Below are positions 1-10,141 of a DNA stretch of 64,000 nt, in pieces. Below the pieces are notes generated by a model. The model searched no databases. It was not told where the DNA came from and saw only the letters and a program-made list of their open reading frames with translations. The stretch lies in NCBI GenBank assembly GCA_012934845.2, contig WNNJ02003440.1:372001-436000 (forward strand). The letters are read 5' to 3'. A program made the translations under genes and the position numbers. This stretch comes from Pomphorhynchus laevis. Its lineage: Eukaryota; Acanthocephala; Palaeacanthocephala; Echinorhynchida; Pomphorhynchidae. The stretch's first letter is position 1, and every line of letters begins with the position of its first letter.

Positions 1-267
1 AACAAAATATTATTATAGAAACGTAATATCTGATTTTAGTTTTGTTATAAGCTTAGATTGGTGAATCATTGATTTAAAGAGTTTATTTTCGTTTTCACTT
101 AATTTTGTAAATATAATAAGGGAATAAAATTTTGATAAAGCATAGATAAACAAATAGTTTCTTGTTCCAATATTTCGACTTCCCATCAAAGTCATTGTCA
201 AGGATGTAATCTAAAAAAATTTACAATCAGTACAATAAAAACTACGAAATAAAAAAAATAAAAGTTT

Positions 268-903
268 CTATCTGTAGAGTTTTAGTTCACGTCCAAATTC
301 GTTGAATTTTATATTTGTTAATGGACGATAAATTCGAATGAGGAGAGCTTCCACCAGTATTAATTCGTATGTACTATTGCATTTGTAAAGTATTTTAAAA
401 TTCTTTATCATCTCGTTTAATGCAACAACTCCACTATGTTCGGCTTCTATATGCTTCTGGATCGCACTACTATTATACTTATGCTGTTTGATACGATCCA
501 ACAATTTACAACTTGTGTAACCAAAATAAGCGGCGTTACAACCAGCTTTTTTACGTGAATATTGGTACACGACGTTTTGAGTGTTTTCTGAAGTGGTTCT
601 CTTCCTCAACTAAAACATGGATCCCAAACGATAAGGTCGGAAAAACCCTCTTATATCCAGATTCGAATTTTGATTCATACAACGAATATGTTGATGACAT
701 ATTTGCGTCAGCGATCTAACGTCGTTTGTAAGATTTGAAATCGAATCGCTTTTACAATACACTATGACTTTGTTGTGGCATATTGGGTTTGTCTGCGTTG
801 TATTAACTGTTCGCATAAATTTATCTATAATTACGTCAACTTTTGATAGTGGGGAATTAGAATTCACTAGAGATTGTTTAATATAGATGATTCTGGATCG
901 CAC
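268..903 (-). mobile_element. Penelope-like element fragment: linker plus GIY-YIG endonuclease
   Basis: Two abutting frames read as the C-terminal half of a Penelope-like retroelement polyprotein. The upstream part (610-903) ends in a stretch with 'DIRGFFRPYRLGSMF', like the linker between RT and endonuclease. The downstream part (268-609) has VVYQYS, then C-NAAYFGYTSC (the GIY-YIG core, here 'AYFGYT'), an H..SSAIQKH helix and the EALLIRIYRPLTN segment that carries the catalytic glutamate of the family. A stop codon separates the two parts and the RT domain is missing, so this is a relic. About 45 bases of the endonuclease region (roughly 453-498) recur at 887-932, suggesting internal duplication. 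In PLEs this nuclease nicks target DNA for target-primed reverse transcription. The family call is firm; exact ends are not. Confidence 0.85.
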
Positions 904-999
904 TACTCTTATACTTATGCTGTTTGATAATAATATTACTAATATAATATTAATTTATTAATAATATTACTCAAAATGTTATTAAAAATAAATTTAAAA

Positions 1000-1235
1000 T
1001 CATGAGCGGAAATTTTTTAATAAATAATATGCTTTGTTTTAGAATAAGATACTTGATCATCAAATTTCATCAGAGGAAATACGTCATTAGCATATGTTTG
1101 GTCCAGCTAATATGCTGAGTCTAGGAATTGGGGCCAAAACATTATAACACAGCAGTACCTTTTGGCTATCTCTAATCATTATTTTGATATTTGATTTGTA
1201 ATTTATTAGTTAATTCATAAAATTTGTCTTTTATT
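1000..1235 (+). repeat. PLE-associated 3' end repeat (degenerate copy)
   Basis: This stretch matches the block that follows PLE C-termini elsewhere in the window (10380-10600, 57240-57440): AATAATATGC/ACTTTG, then TAGAATAAGATAC, then AGAGGAAATAC, then TTTGG-CC..GGGGCC.AAAC..CAGCAG. It is more diverged than the others and follows no recognisable coding part. It shows that PLE 3' ends sit on both strands here. Confidence 0.6.
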
Positions 1236-1544
1236 CAAATTTCAATTTTAAATTAACATGATTAAAATATATATTGTCTCCTATGAAATCTTCTATAAGA
1301 ATTATTTATTATTTATAATTATTTTATATTATTTATAAAATATTATATTATAATATTATATATTATATAATATTATAATAATATTATATTTATATTATAT
1401 TTAAATATTAAATATTTTTATATATTTTAAAATTAAGTATTCTGCTATTAGTCAATTCATAAAAATAACTTTTATTTTAAATTTCAATTTTTTATTTTAA
1501 CTTGATTTAGATTATATAAAATCTTATAACAATTATTTATTTTT

Positions 1545-2909
1545 GTGAATATTGCTTACACGAGCCGCTATTCTTAACTGGTCGGTTTGATATTATCCTC
1601 GTGTGGTTGTTTGAATCCTATCAGCATCACTGTATACTACAATCAGCGTGGGTGGACCTCATCAGCAGTGAGCCCACGCCTACATTTCGTGTTTCGCTTT
1701 TGTTACTGCTTCTGCTGAACTCCTTGTTGCCGAAATGCTGGTTTATATTTGACTTATATACCAAATTACACAATTAATGTGTTCTCTATTTGGTGTGGGC
1801 GGTAACTAATATTTGGAATTCGGATCCACCACACACCGATTTTTTATTCCGTTCTTATATGAAATGTCCACTGGACAGTAAACCTTAAGCTGTTATTTTA
1901 CTATTGTGAATATTGCTTACACGAGCCGCTATTCTTCATTGGTCGGTTTGATATTATACTCGTGTAGTTGTATGAATCCTATCAGCATCACTGTACACTA
2001 CAATCAGCGTGGGTGGACCTCATCAGCAGTGAGCCCACGCCTTCATTTCGTGTTTCGCTTTTGTTACTGCTTCTGCTGAACTCCTTGTTGCCGAAATGCT
2101 GGTTTATATTTGACTTATATACCAAATTACACAATTAATGTGTTCTATATTTGGTGTGGGCGGTAACTAATATTTGGAATTCGGATCCACCACACACCGA
2201 TTTTTTATTCCGTTCTTATATGAAATGTCCACTGGACAGTAAACCTTAAGCTGTTATTTTACTACTGTGAATATTGCATACGCGAGCCATTATTCTTAAC
2301 TGGTCGGTTTGATATTATCCTCGTGTGGTTGTTTGAATCCTATCAGCATCACTGTATACTACAATCAGCGTGGGTGGACCTCATCAGCAGTGAGCCCACG
2401 CCTACATTTCGTGTTTCGCTTTTGTTACCGCTTCTGCTGAACTCCTTGTTGCCGAAATGCTGGTTTATATTTGACTTATATACCAAATTACACAATTAAT
2501 GTGTTCTATATTTGGTGTGGGCGGTAACTAATATTTGGAATTCGGATCCACCACACACCGATTTTTTATTCCGTTCTTATATGAAATGTCCACTGGACAG
2601 TAAACCTTAAGCTGTTATTTTACTACTGTGAATATTGCATACGCGAGCCATTATTCTTAACTGGTCGGTTTGATATTATCCTCGTGTGGTTGTTTGAATC
2701 CTATCAGCATCACTGTATACTACAATCAGCGTGGGTGGACCTCATCAGCAGTGAGCCCACGCCTACATTTCGTGTTTCGCTTTTGTTACCGCTTCTGCTG
2801 AACTCCTTGTTGCCGAAATGCTGGTTTATATTTGACTTATATACCAAATTACACAATTAATGTGTTCTATATTTGGTGTGGGCGGTAACTAATATTTGGA
2901 ATTCGGATC
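1545..2909. repeat. Tandem array, 361-bp unit, about 3.8 copies
   Basis: Units start with GTGAATATTGC at 1545, 1906, 2267 and 2628, a constant 361-bp step; the last unit stops at 2909. Copies are nearly identical, so the array is young. Each unit has the inverted pair GCGTGGG..CCCACGC around CTCATCAGC, a GTTTCG block, and TTTGGTGTGGGCGGTAACTAATA. The array runs straight into a PLE reverse-transcriptase piece (2910-3090), and a solo unit follows that. PLEs are known to carry pseudo-LTR tandem repeats with hammerhead ribozymes, and this arrangement fits that role. Short open frames inside are incidental. Confidence 0.9.
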
Positions 2910-3090
2910 TATATTAATACGATATAAATTAATAGTAGTTTTAGTTAATGTTAATTTAATGCTCATATCAAGATATATGCTTTATCATTAATATTGGTTT
3001 TGTTAAGAATAAGGCTTTCTGAATAAATTTGTTCGCTTAATGAATAAAAATTATTAGAATTAAATACACATTTATCATGAATGTATCGAA
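2910..3090 (-). mobile_element. PLE reverse-transcriptase fragment between 361-bp repeat units
   Basis: On the minus strand the sequence reads FRYIHDKCVFNSNNFYSL followed by SESLILNKTNINDK. It matches the RT catalytic region of the larger PLE piece at 37800-38330 (FRYIDDICVFNSNNFYS, then PESLILNKTNINDK). The catalytic aspartate pair of motif C is altered here (YIHD). The piece directly joins the 361-bp array on one side and a solo unit on the other, which ties the repeat to the element. Confidence 0.75.
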
Positions 3091-3262
3091 AGATTATTGT
3101 GAATATTGCTTACACGAGCCGCTATTCTTCATTGGTCGGTTTGGTATTATCCTCGTGTGGTTGTTTGAATCCTATCAGCATCACTGTACACTACAATCAG
3201 CGTGGGTGGACCTCATCAGCAGTGAGCCCACGCCTACATTTCGTGTTTCGGTCCTTTTACTG
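3091..3262. repeat. Solo partial 361-bp repeat unit
   Basis: It starts with ATTGTGAATATTGC, as the array units do, and ends after GTGTTTCGGTCC, where it departs from them (array units have GTTTCGCTTTTG). This version keeps a perfect GGACC/GGTCC match on the minus strand flanking GAAAC and CTGATGA, which the array copies have lost. See findings. Confidence 0.8.
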
Positions 3263-3274
3263 TTTCTTTATTAA

Positions 3275-3752
3275 GTTATTGTGTTTTGTTTATTTTATAA
3301 TTATATTAAATACGTACAATTAGTAATGACTTGAATTTTATTTAGCACTATTTTCAGTTTAATAATCATTTTTGATAATAATGGATTATTTAAAGCAATT
3401 CAAATATTAAATATCTGATTCTTCAATTCCTCAAAATCATTAAAGACTCACTATAATTTTTTAGCAAATTATATATAAATTATTTTATTATAAATTATTT
3501 TATTGCTTTTTATTATAATATTATATAATATTTAATAATTATATTAAAATAATAATTATTATAAGACAATAAGAAAAGCATTTAAAGAAAAATTGAGATT
3601 TAGAATAAGGAAATTAAATTATTATTAAAGTGAGTATTGACATCTGGCTTTCATTATAATTAAAAGAAAATATGTATTTAGAAAATACAAAGGCTAGATA
3701 ACTTAGAAGCACAGGTAATAGAGCACAAAAATAAAATTATAAATCTTCAATA
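3275..3752. other. AT-rich spacer and probable MTMR 3' untranslated region
   Basis: Simple AT-rich DNA with TAATATTATA runs. The part next to 3753 should be the 3' UTR of the minus-strand gene. I see no clear AATAAA-type signal in a convincing place and no other feature. Confidence 0.4.
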
Positions 3753-4289
3753 CTAGATACGAGTTGAAATTGAATCCGAAAGCCAGGTCATTGACATAGA
3801 ATCAGGTCGATAATTAGAGTATTGATTGCTCTGTTGGTTCTTTGAATCAGAATGTAGTACGTTAGCTTCTTGCTGTAATGAAGACCTTGCTATCTTAAGT
3901 ATATCGTATTTTCGATCTAAAGGATACGATCGCCATCGATGACGACAATACATATCGACCCAGAAGGAGAGATCTTTTAGCTGACTAGAGCAATACAGCG
4001 ATGATGTGTTATTGTCTTCTATATAAAATGGGTTCCACAGTAAGCTGTACCCAGTTGGTTTCATATAGGCATTAAAATCAAATGCACTTATAAAACACAT
4101 ATTGGTGCTTGATCTATTCATCCAGGCTCGCATACGCTCTGGTAATGAGTTAAAAGTGAATGTATTGTGATAGCACGAAGTTACCGAATCCCAAAGATCT
4201 CGTAAATATGACTGTGTGAATTCAAAGTCAAACGGGTTTTGCTCGCACAATTGGTATACACAGTCGAGGAAAAACAAAAACACGGGAGC
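3753..4289 (-). CDS. MTMR10: Myotubularin-related pseudophosphatase (MTMR10/11/12-like), last coding exon
   Basis: This is the final exon of a minus-strand gene. It opens after a clean acceptor (TTTGTTTAG) with APVFLFFLDCVYQL and continues through FDFEFTQSYLRDLWDS and HNTFTFNS. That is the conserved C-terminal part of the myotubularin phosphatase fold, in which human MTMR10-12 have VFLLFLDCVWQL, AFEFTETYL and FFFNS. Further on, WNPFYIE and LKDLSFWVDMYCRHRW match the NPLYVE and KVWAQRYLRW blocks specific to MTMR10-12. The exon encodes 178 residues and ends at a TAG (3753-3755). Family members are catalytically dead adaptors for phosphoinositide 3-phosphatases on endomembranes. It joins the exon at 5305-5621 in phase 0. 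Which of the three vertebrate paralogues it corresponds to cannot be decided. Confidence 0.88.
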   Translation of the reverse strand, partial: APVFLFFLDCVYQLCEQNPFDFEFTQSYLRDLWDSVTSCYHNTFTFNSLPERMRAWMNRSSTNMCFISAFDFNAYMKPTGYSLLWNPFYIEDNNTSSLYCSSQLKDLSFWVDMYCRHRWRSYPLDRKYDILKIARSSLQQEANVLHSDSKNQQSNQYSNYRPDSMSMTWLSDSISTRI

Positions 4290-5304
4290 CTAAACAAATT
4301 TTAACTTATTAGTTTAAATAATTACTAATTTTTAGCCTTTAAATGTTTTTAATTTAGAGGCTAAAATTTAATTTTACCTTTTATTCTAAAGGTTAAATTT
4401 TAATTTAACGCTTAGAATTTCTAAATTCTAAATCGAAATTCTAGATGCTTGGATTAAAAAATTTTATAAAAAGATTAACCTTTTTCCTAAAATGTTTCTA
4501 AGGAAACATCGTTAAAACCACTGTCATACGGATCTTGTATCTTGATTTGTAATAACTAAAATTTTAACTTATTCAATGAAATACCGCAATTTCAATTGTA
4601 TTCATTACAAATAAGGGGATTTATTTATTTCTTCGAGATTTAGAGTATGATGACTTACTTAAATTATATATATTTTATGATAAAACAAATCCTTTTAAGA
4701 ATGCCAGTGTGTAAATGTTTAGTCTAAAAGATTGTTTTATCATTTAAAATTTTCTTTACTAGTGATAAAGCATAATAACTTATTCAAATGACGGAAGTGA
4801 TAAGTGATTTGCTAACTTACTGTTCGCTTCAACTAGTGCTTCAAGAATTCGTATCGAAATTATTTCAATAATTATTAATTGTCAATAATTATTTCATTAT
4901 TGATAGAAACCTCATAGTAAGCACCGTTGTGAGTACAATTTACAGATTATAGCTCGTAGTCTTTCAATAGCGTAAATTATATTGAGTTTATTAAATGTAA
5001 TTATAGTTATATTTAAATTTTATTATAATATAAAATAATAATTAACTTTGTAATTAAAATTATATTAATTTATTAGCTTTATTGAAATAAGGCTACGCTT
5101 TTGTGTAAAAGCGTTCAATAAATAAAGCGTACAATAAATTTATGTTAACGTTTCGGCCCCTAGAGGGGCCGAAACGTTAACATAAATATTCTGTCTTCGA
5201 AATATTTAAAAAAATACTATATATATTTTAATATATATACCTAAATATATTTTATTTATTTAATATAATAATTAACTTAAAAATGTTGCAAAAATTTTAC
5301 ATAC
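4290..5304 (-). other. MTMR intron with a perfect 48-bp-class palindrome
   Basis: AT-rich intron between the last two coding exons, from donor GTATGT at 5304 to acceptor TTTAG at 4290. It holds a palindrome centred near 5163: ATTTATGTTAACGTTTC, then GGCCCC-TAGA-GGGGCC, then the reverse complement. The GGGGCCGAAAC core is the same as in the PLE 3' ends at 10.5 and 57.4 kb. Nothing else coding is seen. Confidence 0.6.
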
Positions 5305-5621
5305 GGCAACATTGTCTCCTGGTTTTGAGGAATCAGATGAAAGTCCTGATCTTGTTAACCAATGATGCCCTCCGAGACTATTCCATTCTCTAGCAATAAG
5401 ATCATTAAAACCTTGTATTGTACGGTACTGTGGAAAAAGGACAATTTGAAGCAGTGATGCAGTGGATCGGCTAAAATCTCTTTCCGAACCTTTAAGAATT
5501 ATGTCACTGATGTGATTTACAAGTCTATCGATGCAGCGATTCACTAATTCTAGTTGTTCACTCACGTAGTGTAACCATTTTGTGCGAGACAAAAGCTGAA
5601 ACCATTTTGGTGTATCCTCAT
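5305..5621 (-). CDS. MTMR10: MTMR10/11/12-like pseudophosphatase, penultimate exon (dead active-site region)
   Basis: The frame reads DEDTPKWFQLLSRTKWLHYV, then ERDFSRSTASLLQIVL, FPQYRTIQGF and LIAREWNSLGGHHWL. In active myotubularins this is where the HCSDGWDRT P-loop lies, followed by ..YRTI.GF..LI.KEW. Here the P-loop is replaced by SERDFSRSTASLLQ, with no Cys or Arg in the catalytic places, matching MTMR10-12 (for example ASDLCCLISSLVQ). The product should therefore be an adaptor and not an enzyme. The exon ends at a strong donor (GCC|GTATGT) giving phase 0 into APVFLFFLDC. The start is placed at the TTTACTTTTAG acceptor; an alternative acceptor 38 bases upstream (TATTTAG) keeps the same phase. 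The upstream exon at 12353-12462 ends in a different phase, so one small exon is probably unseen between them. Confidence 0.88.
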
Positions 5622-5929
5622 CTAAAAGTAAACAGATCTTGACAGTTAAAAATAGTTCTAAATACATATTAGGTAAAACACTTTGGCCAATATTTTAAAT
5701 ATGCATTTGTTTTGCAACAAAGAGGTAGAAACATAAGCTTTCACGAAAAATGTATGCTATTACATCAGTATGATTCAAGAACATATAATCTAAACGGATT
5801 TATCTATACATCTAAATCCTCTTTTATTTATCTAAACATCGTGATTATATATTATATTGCAAATTTATGAAAATATATAATTGAAAAATATATTTTTGAT
5901 AAATACAAAAATATATCCATCTTGATCTG

Positions 5930-6060
5930 TTTTTTAAATTTTAATATATCCAGGAACAATCAGGTATAGTTAAATGACAACAAAATTATGATATTTCGCT
6001 ACTAAATACTAGCATCTTCAGAAATTCTACTAACAGACACAAATATATCATTAAACAAAT
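5930..6060. repeat. Degenerate arm of the GCTAAC/GTTAGC foldback family
   Basis: Contains TGATATTTCGCTA..TAGCATCTTCAGAAATT, the same order as in the foldbacks at 17930-18166 and 19438-19606. On the minus strand it reads CTGAAGA-T-GCTA..TAGC-GAAATATC. Only one arm is present. Confidence 0.55.
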
Positions 6061-6439
6061 TTAAATAAACTATTAACTATTTACTAAAAAATTTAGTAAA
6101 TTATTTAGTAATTATTTACTATTTACTATTCCTTGCCGACTAAAATAATTTGTATTGTCAAATAAACTATTGATTTCGTAATAACGTCAATTACCGATTG
6201 TCTACAAAAAATTAATATCAAGAATTTAAATTTGCATGAGAAATTATCATTTTTGAAAATGCTATTATTATGAAACCAGACAACTTTGCAGCTTTTCAAA
6301 GTGACATAACTTCATTATAACTTATGATATATTAACAACTGATCTTAAACACATAATAAAAAATTCAAGTTATAAAAAATAATAAAAGTTTTACCTTTAC
6401 ATTAAAGGTATAAACACCAGATACTAATATCAAATACTT

Positions 6440-6762
6440 TAAATTTATTTTTATTACAATGTGGGAGATGCAAATTGTAATTTATAATTAGTTTCCGGTA
6501 GTTAGGTTATCACGAATAACCTAACGGGAACGCTGCGTGCATTATGGAGTGCTTAAGTGACCCAGCTACGGAACAGTTTTTAGATGATTGATCGGCTGAA
6601 CCTTTGTAGGATACATCATACATATCTTGACTTTAAACTGTTGTTCATGATTTAAATTTACAATTTATACATAAAAATATAAATAAAATATTTTATTAAA
6701 CAGAAAATATACACCAAGCTATTTTAAAAATAATACAGAGGATTATAGTTTAATTATCAAAC
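6440..6762. repeat. Dispersed repeat R300, copy 1
   Basis: About 320 bp, from ATTACAATGTGGGAGATGCAAATTG to AGAGGATTATAGTTTAATTAT, with a near-identical direct copy at 7806-8118. It holds a hairpin, TTAGGTTATCACGAATAACCTAA. No coding potential is seen. It could be a solo SINE-like repeat or one of a pair of terminal repeats of a lost element; the 1.04 kb between the copies shows no protein. Confidence 0.8.
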
Positions 6763-6894
6763 TAATCATCTATAGTTTACTACTTCCTAACTTTAATTGC
6801 AATGTTCAACTAGTCATCTACAGTTTGTTTCCTAATTTTATATTGATATACCTGTGCAGTTATTATTGAAATTTTGATAACTACTTTGTTCTGT

Positions 6895-7010
6895 ACGCAT
6901 CTTTAATCGTATCTATAAACCAACAGCAATACGTTACATTTTAGTATTGGTGGACCTCATCAGCTATTGATCCAATATCTAAGTTTCACGCTTTTGTGTT
7001 TTGAAATACG
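6895..7010 (-). repeat. PLE-type motif with hammerhead-like modules, single copy
   Basis: Plus-strand layout: TATTGG, TGGACC, TCATCAG, CTATTGAT, CCAATA, then GTTTCA. On the minus strand this is GAAAC..TATTGG..CTGATGA-GGTCC-A-CCAATA, the architecture of the 361-bp repeat with a different outer helix sequence. The flanking text (ACAGCAATACGTTACATTTTAGTA) is shared with 52320-52400. Confidence 0.6.
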
Positions 7011-7226
7011 AAAGTCTTTTGAAATGACTTTCAACTGTTCATAACTTTCAGTTATATAATCTGATTCTCACATTGCCAAATTATAAACATGGATTCTTTT
7101 GACTTAGATGCTAAAACATCGAGCTTTAGTGATATTTTTTGCAAGAAAACTATTTGAGCTCTCAAATACTTATCTGTATACTTTTAAAGACATGTTATAT
7201 ACTTTTGAAAACGATTTTTGATACAG

Positions 7227-7303
7227 CAGGACGTTACTAATCAGCCTGGGTGGGTATCATCAAGTGCTGATGAGACCCACCCAGGCTGAATAGTTGCGTC
7301 CTG
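7227..7303. repeat. Strong hairpin with CTGATGA in its loop
   Basis: Outer arms CAGGACG/CGTCCTG enclose AGCCTGGGTGGGT and ACCCACCCAGGCT, a 13-bp perfect inverted repeat, with ATCATCAAGTGCTGATGAG in the loop. The loop sequence is the CTGATGAG block of the 361-bp repeat, so this looks like a diverged or refolded PLE motif. Confidence 0.75.
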
Positions 7304-7659
7304 TTTTATACCCGTGAGGATAAGATCGTGACACAATCAGAAAAGAAAAAGAAAATAATTATTAAATTTTAATTAAAAATTTTATTTAAAATTATTTAAT
7401 TTTATCTTATAATTATTTAATTCTTTATAAGTGTTTAATTATTTATTATGTAAATTTTATTCTGCATTATTTTTAATTTATATAATAGTATACAGTACGT
7501 TTACTCGGTTCGCTGATCTGAATATTTAAATTGTTTGTACAATTCAACATCACTTTATATTTCACCTTTATTATCTCTAACTAAGCAATTATCTCTAGTC
7601 GATTAAACAGAAAAAGGTTTTAAATCATCATAATCGTTAATAAATTTTGAATATAAATA

Positions 7660-7800
7660 ATTATTAGAGCTGGATCAAAGGAAAGGAGAATTTATTTTTG
7701 ATATTTAGTTAACCTCTGTTTTCGATATAAAGCATATTCAGGAAATGAATTTAAAAAAAACGTTTACTAGCTAAATAAAAATCTTCTTAAAATCTTATTA
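7660..7800. repeat. Single arm of the GAGCTGGATCAAAGG repeat family
   Basis: Shares AATAATTATTAGAGCTGGATCAAAGGAAAGG and TGATATTTAGTTAACC with the copy at 8350-8490 and with the foldbacks near 18 and 19.5 kb. No opposing arm is present here. Confidence 0.65.
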
Positions 7801-7805
7801 TTTTT

Positions 7806-8118
7806 ATTATTTTTATTACAATGTGAGAGATGCAAATTGTAATTTATAATTAATTTCCGGTAGTTAGGTTATCACGAATAACCTAACGGGAACGCTGCGT
7901 GCATTATGGATTGCTTGAGTGACAAAGCTACGGACCAGTTTTTAGTTGATTGATCGGCTGAACCTTTGTAGGATACATCGTACATATCTTGACTTTAAAC
8001 TGTTGTTCATAATTTAAATTTACAATTTATACAAAAAAATATAAATAAAATATTTTATTAAACAGAAAATATACACCATTTTAAAAATAATACAGAGGAT
8101 TATAGTTCAATTATATTC
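7806..8118. repeat. Dispersed repeat R300, copy 2
   Basis: A direct copy of 6440-6762 with only scattered substitutions and a small deletion near 8078. Both copies end with AATACAGAGGATTATAGTT. Confidence 0.8.
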
Positions 8119-8349
8119 AATCATAAATTTTTTCATAACACCGAGTTACAAATTGAAATTTATAATGTCATAATTGAGCGACTCAAATTTAAATTATATC
8201 TACGAGAGTAATATCGCCGAGTGTTATAAATTGAAAATTAATTTATATGTACGAATTAAATAATTCAAATCAGCTAACTGAGTCTACGTATTTTATACGA
8301 TATATAAATCAAAAATAAAGATAAATTTTAAATAGTTGATACTGATTCA

Positions 8350-8490
8350 TTATTGATAAATAATTATTGGAGCTGGATCAAAGGAAAAACGTAATTATTT
8401 TTGATATTTCGTTAACCTCTGTTTTCGATATAAAGCATATTCAGGAAATGAACTTTAGAAAAACGTTTACTAGCTAAATTACAATCTTCT
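8350..8490. repeat. Single arm of the GAGCTGGATCAAAGG repeat family, second copy
   Basis: Repeats 7660-7800 almost word for word (GGAGCTGGATCAAAGGAAAA, then CTCTGTTTTCGATATAAAGC, then ACGTTTACTAGCTAAAT). R300 copy 2 lies between the two arms, so a larger segment (arm plus R300) may have been duplicated. Confidence 0.65.
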
Positions 8491-8499
8491 TAAAATCTT

Positions 8500-10140
8500 A
8501 GTATTTTTATTTCAGCATCGATTTGCTGTTAAAATTCCTTATGTTCCTCAAGGCGTCAGTAAAAATCTTTACAGCATCTATCTGGTAAAGATTATACAAC
8601 TTATAGGCAACCGAGAAAGTTAGTATCCGGTCATAACACATACCAAAGCAATTGTATGATCACAGATTGCATATTAATATTAATAATTTGATATATTATA
8701 GTAATAATTTTATAAATAATATTAATATTAAATATTTGAATAATATTTCAAATTCATACATAATTGCGTATTTAATTTCATATTTAGTTTAATTTAGAAG
8801 GTAATCAGAGTATTATCTTCTAAATATGTTGGTTTGATGTTTTAAAAAACGTTAGCAAAATGAAATTAAATGATAAAATGAAATTTTTAAATTAAAATGA
8901 TATGTAAACATATATATGATTTTAATAGCATATAAAGCATTACCAATATAAAGCGAAAATCTAACTCACATGAAAAGCTGATCGCCATCAAGTGTATATA
9001 AGAGCTTTGCAAATTTACCAGGGTGCACGGATTTACTGATAAATCTATAAAAGTAATTTGCTTTTGTTTAAACATACTTATGAATCTAGAAGTAAACATC
9101 ATTTAAATCATTACGCAACAATAACATTTAAACTACCGTCCATATATCTGGTCGGTGTTTTGTGGAAGTGTCTTTTGCATGACACGTGGATTTTTACGTT
9201 TAATTGGACGATAATTGTTATACTTATTTCTAAACATAAATTACCTACAACTTAATAATCTAAACATGTGATTGTAAAGTGATAAAAATAACAAATTATA
9301 AAATGAAGAAATTTTAATTAATTATAGGGTTAATCAACAAAATGTGTTTATAAAAATCAAAATAATTTATTTTTAAAATTCTTTTTAAAACAAATTGTTA
9401 AACAATTTGTATTTAATATTTCTAAAACTAAACAATTGAATTAATAGATTAATTCAATTATTTAATTAAAATTAAATAACAAAAAAAATATATTTTAAAT
9501 TGAATAAACTATAATTAAAAAATGAAAGAATTAAAAATTTAAAAAATTTGAAAATTTAACGAATTTTGAAAATTTTTTGGTTAAAATATTACAATTATTT
9601 TATTACAATTATGTTACGTTAATATTACATTTATGTTACAATTATATTTCAAGAAAAAGTAAAATATACAGTTTCAATATAACGAGTTTATTTTCTTTGC
9701 ATGTGAAACAGTATACACAAGGGAATAAAATCAATTATTCCTCCATTTAAATTCGTCCTTAGAATTAACAGCAATAAAATCAAATATTACATTATGGTGA
9801 TTATTGATTTAAGATAATTGATTCAAATATAAATTAAATATATATTTAATTGTTATTAGACTGTTTAGAAAAAGGTTCGCTAAATTCCGATAGCTCATGA
9901 TATCAGGAAATTACTAAAAGTCAATTTAAGGAATACAGTTTAAATGGATTACTTTATCCTTCTTTTTAAGAAAGTTAGATAGATTACTTTATCATTAATT
10001 TAAAGAAAGTATAAAAGCTATATGTAAATTATTAAAATAGCTATATATAAATCATATATAAATATATATGTGATTTATATATTTGACAATTTTCTGTTTG
10101 ATTTTATTTATACTTTATTTTAAAATTATCTTATTGTAAC
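8500..10140. other. AT-rich intronic DNA, no gene seen
   Basis: Very AT-rich (TAATATTAAT, ATTTAAAAAT runs). Short open frames at 8887-9255 match nothing I recognise and are not credible as exons. This is part of the large MTMR intron. Confidence 0.4.
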
Positions 10141-10141
10141 T

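Noticed and set aside
1300-1440. TATAATATTATA runs as a replication origin or MITE
   Set aside because: Low-complexity A/T sequence, no unit or terminal inverted repeat that stands out from the background.
6440-8118. R300 repeats as LTRs of one retroelement
   Set aside because: The 1.04 kb between them contains no gag or pol trace and the repeats lack recognisable LTR ends.
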